From Pectinophora gossypiella (taxonomy: Eukaryota; Arthropoda; Insecta; Lepidoptera; Gelechiidae), in the NCBI RefSeq assembly GCF_024362695.1, contig NC_065426.1, forward strand, positions 10,446,236-10,510,235: a DNA stretch of 64,000 nucleotides. The letters run 5' to 3'. Position numbers and translations under genes: made by a program. This document shows positions 36,906 to 47,700 of this stretch, one piece after another. The notes below the pieces were generated by a model. It made no database searches and was not told the DNA's origin. It saw nothing but the letters and a program-made list of their open reading frames with translations. Positions within the stretch are counted from its first letter, which is position 1. Each line of letters opens with the position of its first letter.

Positions 36906-37328
36906 ACTTAACCTTTTTAAATCATTGCATAAGACCTAGGTAATAGTATAAAAGAAAACTAGTTAAGGTCATATCATTTAATATTTTTATTAACATAAAA
37001 AAATATATATTCTTAACATAATTACATCAGTAGGACAAAGTACAAAAAACATAATGCTTATTCTAATATAACTATTCAATAATTATGAAGGCCACCATAT
37101 TTGCAGAGCTATCATAAATTAATTTCGTTTCATAATTTCTTTATGTCGTTATACGATATTTATATACAGCATAATATATTATAACCCTTTTCGTAATATC
37201 ACAGTACAAATAATAGGTATGAATGCCCTGTACCCAAACCGTCACCTAAAACAATGGTTACGAAAACTAATAGCGTAAAATCAAACTTTTTACTAAATTC
37301 GAAACAATAACATAACCAGGTTAGGTTA

Positions 37329-37879
37329 GGCTTAGCACCGTACCGCCCTGTAGCACCGGGTGCAAGAATAGGGCTACGGTACCCCCTGCCTGTCGTAAGA
37401 GGCGACTGAAAGGGGACACTGGAGATCGTGGGTGGTAAGGGCGGGGGCCCGAACCGCCCAACACACGGTCTCCGGGAGGGACGGCAACGCGACATGGCCT
37501 CGCGTTGCTGTAAATGCGGGATGGCGTAGGGGTGGGGACCTACCCCGGGACGCGCATTTTTTATAGCAGGCGCGAGGGAAGCACCGGTGCGTTCGCTAGA
37601 GATCCCGGAGCTTCCCGACATGCGCAGCAGAGGGCCATCGGAGGGGTTTTAGTCGGTAAGAGTCCGACATAACCTCGTCACTCCCCCGGGTGGCGAGGTA
37701 TCCATGAGGATTTCCCCTTCGTTACCAAAAAAAAAAAAAAAAAAGGCTTAGCACCGTAAGCGCGCGACTCTTTCTCGCCTCGACATACGTCACCCGTCAC
37801 TCTCTCACAGTACTGCACAGAAAGAGACAGATGATCTCTGTCGCGGCGAGAAAGAGTCGCGTGCTTACGGTGCTAAGCC
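37329..37879. mobile_element. MITE-P with a poly(A) retroelement in its arm
   Basis: MITE-P is a palindrome: GGCTTAGCACCGTAAGCGCG with ACTCTTTCTCGCC at the left and GGCGAGAAAGAGTCGCGTGC with TTACGGTGCTAAGCC at the right. Its left tip GGCTTAGCACCGTA is duplicated (37329-37342 and 37745-37758) around the inserted element 37343-37744. Confidence 0.85.
37343..37744 (+). mobile_element. LINE-O: GC-rich non-LTR 3' end with poly(A), 14-bp target duplication
   Basis: A 402-bp insert ending CCCCTTCGTTACC and an A-run. Features include TGCCTGTCGTAAGAGGCGAC and CGGTAAGAGTCCGACATAAC. The flanking 14-bp repeat GGCTTAGCACCGTA marks target-primed insertion. It looks like a 3' UTR of a LINE; the parent clade is not determined. 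A 140-codon minus frame across it is not supported. Confidence 0.75.
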
Positions 37880-37893
37880 CAAGATAATCGATC

Positions 37894-38105
37894 ACAAGTG
37901 ACAGCTAACATTTCAAGACAGGCCCTGAGTTGCCATTTTGTAAAAAACAAATTACCCACGACCAATGTTTTAACCAATATTTACTTTGCAAGGAAATTTT
38001 GTATTTTTAGTAAAAGATTTACTTACAGTTTTAATTATTTTTATATATGTGACAAGTAATAGTAATAAAATACATCAGTCAGTAATTCACTTAATTTTTT
38101 ATTCA
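37894..38105. repeat. MITE-T body, partial
   Basis: About 210 bp similar to the inside of the MITE-T at 62377-62733 (GTGACAGCTAACATTTCA, TTTACTTTGCAAGGAAATTT, GTCAGTAATTCACTTAATTT). The terminal repeats are not present here. Confidence 0.6.
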
Positions 38106-38350
38106 GTTAATTTTAAAATGAATGAATAACCCGGGCGAATAAAATAGGCATCCCGCTGATATTCAACCAGTTTGACGTGTGCTGTCAACTTAATTCTGAC
38201 GATTATTTTTTTTAAATTGCTGCCCGAAAATGACGTGTGTTCCATAAATTTTATGCCTGTCGATTACCCGTCCCTTTCCTTTTCAGTGGATAAGAAAATG
38301 ACAGGTATAACTTAAAATAAATTCAGACGATGTGTACTGGAATCTACACC
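38106..38350. mobile_element. MITE-K, left arm missing
   Basis: Contains ATAACCCGGGCGAATAAAAT, CGATTACCCGTCCCTTTCC and the right arm GTATAACTTAAAATAAA, matching 1706-2014. Confidence 0.6.
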
Positions 38351-38517
38351 ATTATAATTATATATTTTAGCTTAGGTTTTAAACAAGATATATTTCTGAC
38401 AATAGTCAACTTTAATCATTCACAGTTTTAATCATTTATAGTGCAACAACAAGTTTGAAAAGAAACAAAAACATAAAACGAAACAAAACATCAAAAACAA
38501 GGAGAGGAAGAGAAGGG

Positions 38518-38720
38518 TGAAGGAAAACGTCGTGAGGAAACCCACATTCCCGAGAAATGCATTTTCGGAGGTATGTGACCTAACCTGTATTGCTGGTTAT
38601 CCCTTAGCGGGTTGGAAGGTCAGACAGGCAGTCGCTTTCTCGTAAAAAACCGGACCTGTCATATCTACAGGTTAAGTAAACGGACCCTGAGTGAAACGGG
38701 ATAATGCTAGGGGGATGATG
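38518..38720 (+). mobile_element. SINE-D, 3' part
   Basis: CGTGAGGAAACCCACATTCC through GGACCTGTCATATCTACAGG to ATGCTAGGGGGATGATGAG. It ends 5 bp before the stop codon of the PHYH-like gene, so it forms the start of that gene's 3' UTR, antisense. Confidence 0.75.
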
Positions 38721-38725
38721 AGTGC

Positions 38726-41700
38726 TTACAAGTTTGACTTCACTCCCATGACTTGCTTGCTTCTGTAGCGGAAGGAATCCTGTAAAAAAAAAATTAGTAG
38801 ACTAGCTAACCCGAGCATAAGGACACTTTTTAGGGTTCCAAACCTCAAAAGGAAAAATTTAACCTTAATAGAATCACTTTGTTGTCCAACCGTCTGTCCG
38901 TCTGTTGTAATTAACATCTAAATACTTATGTCTGCAGTCCCTTGAAGCTGTAAAAAAATCAAGCTGCAGCAAGACGCAGCTATTTTTAGCCATAGACCTA
39001 CCCATTATATTTCCTCTCCGGTTCTCTAGTCTTCAATATGGTTCTCTTTTCTTCAACTCTTTCCAGCACTTTTTCATTTGACACCATTTCAGTCCAGCTT
39101 ATACCCTCCATCCTTCGCCAACACCACATCTCAAACGCTTCCAACCTCTCTCTGTCTCTGTGTCATAGTCCACGTTTCATTTCCATAGAGTGCAATGCTC
39201 CAAATATATGATTTAATAAGTAAGCTATCCAAATAAAATAAATAAATGTCAATAGCACCCTGTATAAAATAGAGCTGGTTTTACCTGGAAGTTGATATGG
39301 AAGCCCCTCCTCCTTGCTTCAGCTTCTATTTCATCAGCGATGTGTTGCTGCACGGAGCCAGCCACGTCCACGTAGTGGCACTCGCTGTTCGCGTAGTGAC
39401 ACGAAATCGACTTGCGGTAGTTCTGGAAATATTTTTATACATTGTTTGAGGTTTACGCGTCCTTCCGTCAAATAAATTGTGTACGGTCACGAGCATTAAT
39501 ATGTATACACTTTGGTACCATGTCACATTAACTTTTTTGACAAATTGAACTGTAAGTCTCACTAAATGTCAAATATGTTGGTGCGACAGAGTCCTAAAGT
39601 GGGTACATTATATTGCTCATGACTGTACAGTAAAATTTTTATTCATTTTAGGTCTAAAAAATAAGGTATCTTGAAAAAATATGTGAAGTAAGGAGTGGTA
39701 TGATTGATTGATTGAATACTCTACTGTCTTCTGTATTTCCGAATGCATATAACTCGGGTGCTTTCAAGGCCAGTGTGAACAGGCACCTTCTGGGAGCTCC
39801 ATCTTAGGCCTCGTCAATGCCTTCGGGCAAGTTTCGGGCCAAGGTAAAAAAAATGCCATGGATGTCGATGAAGTAGTGGAAAAGGTGACAAAAAGAGATT
39901 TGAAGTTAAAAAGTGAAATGCTGTCGCTCTTTGGGCTTGAATAATCGTTGTGGATAACTGCGCGATCTGCGGCAATCATATAATGATTGCCGCAGAATTC
40001 TAGTTCTGTGCAATAAAGTATATTTGATTTGATTTGATAATGGACCTGTGCTTAGGGTGCCAAGCTAACCAGGCACCTGCTACCAATGAGGAGTGCACAG
40101 TAGCCTGGGGTGTTTGTAATCATGCATCCTTCCACTGTATCTCACGTTGGCTTGAGACTCGGCAAGTGTGTCCTTTAGACAACAGAGAATGGGAATTCCA
40201 GAAGTATGGCCACTAGAGCAGATAGTCCCACAAAGGCCCTAAATGGAGCTACCTTTAAAGGTAAACGATGATATTCGGCTTAAAATGTCAATATTGCATT
40301 AAGTTCCTATTAAATTAACTCATTTTCATCATAATTACATCAGGTGCAAATGAATGTAACAATAAATAAATACCTTAGTAACATTGGGCCCGGAGCCATG
40401 CACCAGCAGGGGGTGGAAGAAGACAGTATCCCCGGGCGACATTTCCAGGTGTATCCGGGACTGGACCGGAGCCACCACCAGCTCAGATATGATGCCGTGG
40501 TACAACTTGTTCGAGTCCTGTGGTAAACAATAAACAATTGTTGAATGAAGAAATCTACTGCAGTTCTTGATATTCTACTAAGACTAAGATGTAGTCGGTA
40601 ACCTAGTCTACTGGGTACGTAAATAAAGTATCCGATAGATGGCGTACCATGATTCGAATTTTGGAATTTTGATTTTTGAGACACAGATGGCCTTTTTTCT
40701 AATAATGTACCAAGATACTTTATCTTAGATTTAATGAATGAAGTGAGATGGAAAAATAAACATATTTCTGGTAAAACAACAACACAACAAAACATCGTGA
40801 GGAAACCCACGTTCCCGAGAAATGCATTTTCGGAGGTATGTGACTGAACTTGTATTGGGCTGGTGTTCCCTTCGCAGGTTGGAAGGTCAGGCAGGCAGTC
40901 GCTGCAAGCGGACCCTGCCATTGGCAGATGTATCACCAGGAGAGAGATGCGGGGAGATGTGTTACCAGGAGCCACACGGTGCTGCCTTACCTCCAGGTTG
41001 CCGTGGGCGTGTATAAGCCCCTGGTGGTGCGAGCCCGGCACCACGTACAAGCACCCGTTGTCCCGGGTCACGGCGTCCACGGCCGTCCACGACGCTACGA
41101 TCTTATGCGCGGGCCGGAACGGGAAGTAGTACAGATCCTGAAATATATAACGTCAATTTTACATAACGAACGTCTCATCCGCCTAAAACTACTGCAGCTT
41201 CTCACAACCTGTATAGCCGGGGAAAAGAAGCTGCAAGAAAAACCTCGGCACAGGGCCCAAGACGTTCTTTAAAAAAATAAAAATAAACATAAAATATTGT
41301 TATACAATTGAGTAATTGAGCTGCCTAATATCAGTTCTCAGACAGTTAATCCCATGCATTCATATCTTCTAAATAATCACTAACTTTATAATAACCTTTT
41401 TTGTAAAGTTTTTGTTTAACTACTGTCTTAAAACAGTTGAAAGGCAAATTCTGAATGTCAATGGGAATCTTATTGTAAAAACTTATACATTGCCCCTTAA
41501 AAGATTTAGTAATCTTATGTAATCGACTGACTTGTAAAGCAGGTTTATTTTTATTCCTGGTATTAACAATGTGCCGATCGCTATTTTTTGCAAATAATCC
41601 TATATGTTTTTTACATATATTAAGTTTTCAAAGATATATTGTGATGCCAAAGTTAAAATATTAATTTCTTTAAATTTATTTCTAAGTGACATCTTGGGTC

Positions 41701-44700
41701 CCAATTTGTAAATCGCCCGAATGGCTCGCTTTTGCAGAACAAAAATGCTGTTAATATATATGCAGCATGACCCCACAGCAAGATGCCGTACGACATTAGA
41801 CTGTGGAAGTAGGCAAAATCATGAACTGAACCCCCCTCTCAGTATTTGTTACGGTCGTGATCACCGTATCACCTTATAAACCAGAGGTCAAGCGTTTTTA
41901 CGGTTTTACCTGCAAAAAGTAAATAATGAAACCATTTTGGTTTTTCCAATGCTCTTTAATTATTTTTTGTAATTAAAAAAGTTTGTTTTAATTAGAATCA
42001 GAATCATTTATTCAACGTAATTCTTGTCAAACATTGCCGCAAAAACCGACAGGAGAAAAATCTCGTCGACTTGTGTCTACCTCAGGTTTTGATTTTTGTG
42101 TTTTTTTTTTAAATAAACATACACAAAAGTCGCCTATTGAGCTATTTTCTTGACGACATTTTATTGTAGATTTACCGCAAATGGCATTAACTACTTGGTC
42201 GGGAAAATGCATGCGTGCGAGTGTGTGTTGTTGTTACCTGATGCGGCGGATGGCGGCCGGTGCCCGGAGGCTTGTTGATGAACATGCTATGCATCGCCCT
42301 GATGTTGTCGCCATACTTCTGTTGATATACAAGGTGTTAGTAACATCGCAACTAAAACTTTGATGGACGATTCAGGCCATGATTCTGAGTAGATGTCAAG
42401 TGGAATTTCCTGTCGGAAAATTAATGAAAATTGTAGTCATCATCATCAGCCCATTAACGTCCCCACTGCTGGGGCACGGGCCTTCCCTATGGATGGATAG
42501 GGAGATCGGGCCTTAAACCACCACGCGGGCTCAGTGCGGATTGGTAGTTATTAACAACTGCTAATGCAGCCGGGACCAACGGCTTAACGTGCCTTCCGAA
42601 GCACGGAGGAGCTCGAGATGAAAACTTTTTTTGTGGTCACCCATCCTATGACCGGCCTTTGTGAAAGTTGCTTTACTTCAACAATCGCAGACCGAGCGCG
42701 TTTACCGCTGCGCCACCGAGCTTCTCCTAAAAATTGTAGTGTATTATTAAATTAAAAACGTTCCATACTTTTGTCAACTAGCGATATAGATTTTTCAGAT
42801 GATTTGCTTCGATATGGCCTTTTAACTCCTAAGAGTTGCGGATTCATGACAGAGTTAGATCTTGTTTCGATTGAATTTTCTATACGTGAGGGGGATGATT
42901 AAGACCAATTTTATCTTAGGTATACTAGCTTTTGCACGCTACTTCGTCCGCGTGGCGTGTTATAAAAGAGAGATCTTTGTGTGTGTGGGAGTGCATGTCA
43001 AATTTCTTATGCAATTTAGATTTTTTCATACATTTTTTTCCCGCTAACTCCCATTTTTCAAAATACAGCCATAACTAAACTTTATATTTACTAAGGTATG
43101 CATGCATGCTAGATTGAAAACATCTACTCGTATCTTACGCGGTTCAGATTTTTTCATACAAAGGTTTTTTCCCGCTAACTCCCGTTCCCTTGGGAATTTT
43201 GCAATATCCTGTAACAACTAAGCTTTAAGTTTACTAAGGTGCCTGCATGCCAAATTTCAAGCGTCTAACTTAATTGGTTTAGATTTTTCTTACAAAAGGA
43301 TTTTCCCGCTAATTCCCGTTCCCGTGAGAATTTCGGGAATTCCTTTCTTAGTGCACCTCTACGGTACCTAAGCTAGGTCTCTTCCAAATTTCAAGTGCCT
43401 ACGTTTAGCCGTTTAGGCTGTGCGTTGATATGTCAGTCAGCCAGTTTCTCCTTTTATTAAGTTCATTAATTTTTTGATTGCTTGTTAAACTTATTTTCTA
43501 CCATTATATTTCAGTATTTCGAACACAATTCTTGTAATTGTTATGCCAATAAATGGTCATACTCATGATTCTGAGTTAATATCAAGTGGAGATCGCGTGG
43601 GCCGTGTCTCGCTCGCACTTACGGTAAGAATGATATTTTTCTACAGGTCCCAGGTTTGAATCCCGGTAGGGAAATATTACAAAAATTACTTTATGATCTC
43701 TAGTCTGGTTAGGAGATTACAGGCTCACCTGGGGGGTTCAAATGGCCACATCAAAGCAATTCATCTAAGAAAGCAATATTGCAATTTGACATTTGCGCAT
43801 ATAAAAGTAAGTGCGCAATGCAAACAAATGTCAAATAGCAATATTGCTTTCTTAAACGAATTGCTTCGATGTGGCCATTTTAACCCCCCTTATTGTCCAA
43901 AAGTAAGATGGTCCGTGCGTCGGAAGGTTCGTTCAGCCGTTGGTCCCGGTTACTACTTACTGATGTAAGTAAGCAGTCGTTTCATGAATTAGGGTTTGGC
44001 GGCTCAATAATTACCCTGACACCAGGGTTGATGAGGTTGGTTATCCACCACACAACCCAAACGATAGAAGAGTAATAACATCGTTTATTTGCTTACCAGA
44101 TCACTCTTTACCCCGGGAGGTAAGTTGTATTGTGTGTCTGCCCCCACCAGTTGGCACACGACGTGAAGTAAGGCAGGATTCTCTATGTACTGGGCGAAAA
44201 CATCGTCGAATAGGATGTCTTGTAGCTGTAAAAGAAAAATATATAGCATAAACTCACGCCTATATTCCCAATTGGGGTAGTCAGAGTTTTGTTATTCTAA
44301 AATGTACGATAAAATATTATAATTTTACTAGCCGTGGTAGGCCAGTTAGTAAATGATCAAGCACATCATGAAATCACATCATGCACATCATCATGTGTCC
44401 TCTAACATGATGGACTAATGTTACGGGCGATAGGCTGATCCCTTATCATCATAAGGTTCATCATATCCATCTTTGGACTTCGTATCAACAGTGGCTGCAA
44501 GTTGTCTTTGATTACTTGTGGCTCTGCCCACCCCATTAGGGATTACGGGCGTGAGTTTATGTATGTATGTATGTACATCATGATATGATCAATTCTACGA
44601 TCTGGCCACGAGATAATACATGTTTAAGTTTTTTTTTTATAAATAAACATATTCTATTCTATTCTCCTCAGCCATAACACCTTGCGAAATGACGTAGATT

Positions 44701-47700
44701 CAAAAATGTTAAATTGACCATCAACAAGTTTATCTATGATAATTACATTGTATAATAATATAATATGATTGATTTGATTGGATGATTTTGATTTGTCTGA
44801 TTTTTTTTACATTTTGCCTCATCTTATAGTTGTCTGGAAGAAATCGCTTTAAGCGATAAGGCCGCCATTTTCCATGTACTTAGTTAAGAGACTTTTTGTA
44901 ATTATTTCTTTTTATTTTGGTGCAATAAAGTGTATTTGTATTGTATTGTATGATTCTGATTTTTGATAAATCTGGTACCAAGCACAACATTTTCACCAGA
45001 CAGGTTTTTCCTGACGGTTGCCTGATGGCTCTGCCCACCCAAATAGGGATACGGTCGTGACTTCACGTACACACTTGTATCGAAACCACAACATCATTTA
45101 ATAATACACAATCGAGCTTGAACCTTGGACCTGATATCGTCCTCATAATTACCATAATTATTTATCTCCTGTCATATATGCAGGTATATAAACTTGTATA
45201 CCTAAGTAAATTCACGTAAATCTTAAAATGCTATTTTTTTCTTTTTATTGTGTTTTTTTTTGTGTATCCTATTGTGTGCAAATTAACCATACTTTAATTT
45301 TATGAATGCAAAAGTAACACTGTCTGTCTGTTACCTCTTCACGACTAAACCACTTGACCAATTAGGATGAAAATTAGAACATAATGTGTACGTACACGTA
45401 CTCAGGTCTTTACCATACAATAAATAATAATAGATAAAGAAAAATAAGACGATTCAAAGTGTTACTATGTTATCTATTAAATCTTCTTCTTATCGTATGG
45501 GTTGTGAGGTGGAATACAGCCTCAACAACCCTGGTGTCAGGGTTATGATTGAGCGGCCAAAGGCCCCTGACATGGCTCATGTAACGATTACTCACTTAAC
45601 CGGGACCAACGACTTAACGTGCCTTCCGAAGCACGGATCATCTTACTTTCGGACAATCAGGTGATCAGCCTGTAATGTCCTTACCAAACTAGGGATCACA
45701 AAGTGATTTTTGTGATATATCCCCACCGGGATTCAAACCCGGGGCCTCCGGATCGTGAGTACAACGCTCAACCACTGGACCACAGAGGCCGATCTATTGA
45801 ATAAAGATATAGCTACTTTATCATTGACTCAGGCAGTACCAACCACACAGATTCGACAAACATAACAATATAAATATTATTAAACACTTCATTCCTTTAT
45901 CTTTGCAGTTGGCGATAAATTAATTAAATACAATAACATCCTTACTAACGTTATAAACGCAAAAGTAATTCTGTATATCTTCGCCATTTAATAAAAACCA
46001 CTTAGGCACCTTTTTGGGAACTCGGTGGCGCAGCGGTTAACGCGCTCGGTCTGCGATTGTTGAAGTAAAGCAACTTTCGCAAAGGCCGGTCATAGGATGG
46101 GTGACCACAAAAAAAAGTTTTCATCTCGAGCTCCTCCGTGCTTCGGAAGGCACATTAAGCGGTTGGTCCCGGCTGCATTAGCAGTCGTTAATAACCATCA
46201 ATCCGCACTGGGCCCGCGTAATGGTTTAAGGTCCGATCTCCCTATCCATCCACAGGGAAGGCCCGTGCCGTGGGGACGTTAATAGGCTGATGATGATGAG
46301 GCACCTTTTTAAAAAATCGCATTGTGACGTGATTTTCTCCAATAAAATCTTTTTATTCAATTAAATTAATTCCAGGTGATTTGCAGAATTGAGTCTGAAT
46401 TGAGTTGCAATTGTAACGGCCTCCGTGGTCCAGTGGTTGACCATTGGGCTCACGATCCGGAGGTCCCGGGTTCGAATCCCGGCGGGGACACATCACAAAA
46501 ATCACTTTGTGATCCGTAGTGTGGTTAGGACATTACAGGCTGATCACCTGTTTGTCCGGAAGAAAGATGATCCGTGCTTCGGAAGGCACGTTAAATCGTT
46601 GATCCCGGTTACTATTTACTGAAGTAAGTCAGTAATCGTTACATGAGCCATGTCAGAGGCTTTTGGCGGCTCAATAATATCTCTGACACCAGGGTTGCTG
46701 AGGTTGGTAATCCACGTCACAACCCACATGATAGAAGACCTGGATTGCAATTAGCTTGTCTATTGCAAGGTGTTCTTTTTTTTGTTAATAGCTGTGGTAG
46801 CCCAGTTGGTAGAACGCTTGCTACTTTGAGGCCGCAGGTTCGAATCCAGCACAAGCCTTAACCAATGATTGTCGAATTTGTTTTCGAGTTCATGTTTCGA
46901 TCATAAATTACTATCACGTGCTTAGCGGCCATATAAAACTCATACATTTAACGGGTGGACGTAAAAGACATTTTAAAAAGATTTAATTAGATATTCAAAT
47001 TCAAAAATATCTTTATTCAGTAGGTAACATGTACACTTTGGATCGTCAATTTTTACATAACGAACGTCTCATCCGCCTAAAACTACTGCAGCTTCTCACA
47101 ACCTGTATAGCCGGGGAAAAGAAGCTGCAAGAAAAACCTGGGCACAATATATTTCGGTGGCCCGCAAACTAATCGAAAAAACTATATTTTGAAGTCTCCT
47201 ACCACCTAAATACTCGTATTTTGCTAAGGACGCCACTGCCGCCGATAACGGAAACCCACGCGGACAAATATGTGAGTGGAAAGCTAGTAAGTAGGTACTT
47301 AGTCAAGCATAATGATAACTTACTTTATTAATTAGGTCTTCGCCCTTCAGTCCCTTGGCAAACAAAGAGGGTTCCTTGACAACCGTGATGTTCCCTCTGT
47401 CCACTACACCTTTGCTTATTTGGATGAAGCGCTGCCTGGATAAACAATAATTAATGTAAACACCCACACCTCACAGAGCTTTCTGTTAGACCAATGTGAT
47501 GGTGAGCCGTATCGCCGTCTATAATAGTTGGTCAATAAATTTCCTTCTTAAATAACTAAAATTGTTTTTTAATTTGAATATGAAGCCGTTATTCCACCAA
47601 AATCTACATGGAGGAGAGATTGGGTGCCTCTTGGCAGATCCAGTGTCCGTAGCGACAAGGCTTGTATACAGGGTGTTAGTGACATCGTAACGAAAACTTG

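Noticed and set aside
37199..37621. A 140-codon minus-strand frame
   Set aside because: It crosses the boundary between unique DNA and the inserted LINE-O, so it is a chance frame.
40034..40216. A small functional RING protein gene
   Set aside because: It is the C-terminal part of the Rbx1 retrocopy, with stops upstream and a damaged RING.
46413..46490. SINE tRNA-like heads as tRNA genes
   Set aside because: They have box A/B-like text but do not fold into full cloverleaves and are followed by the common SINE bodies.
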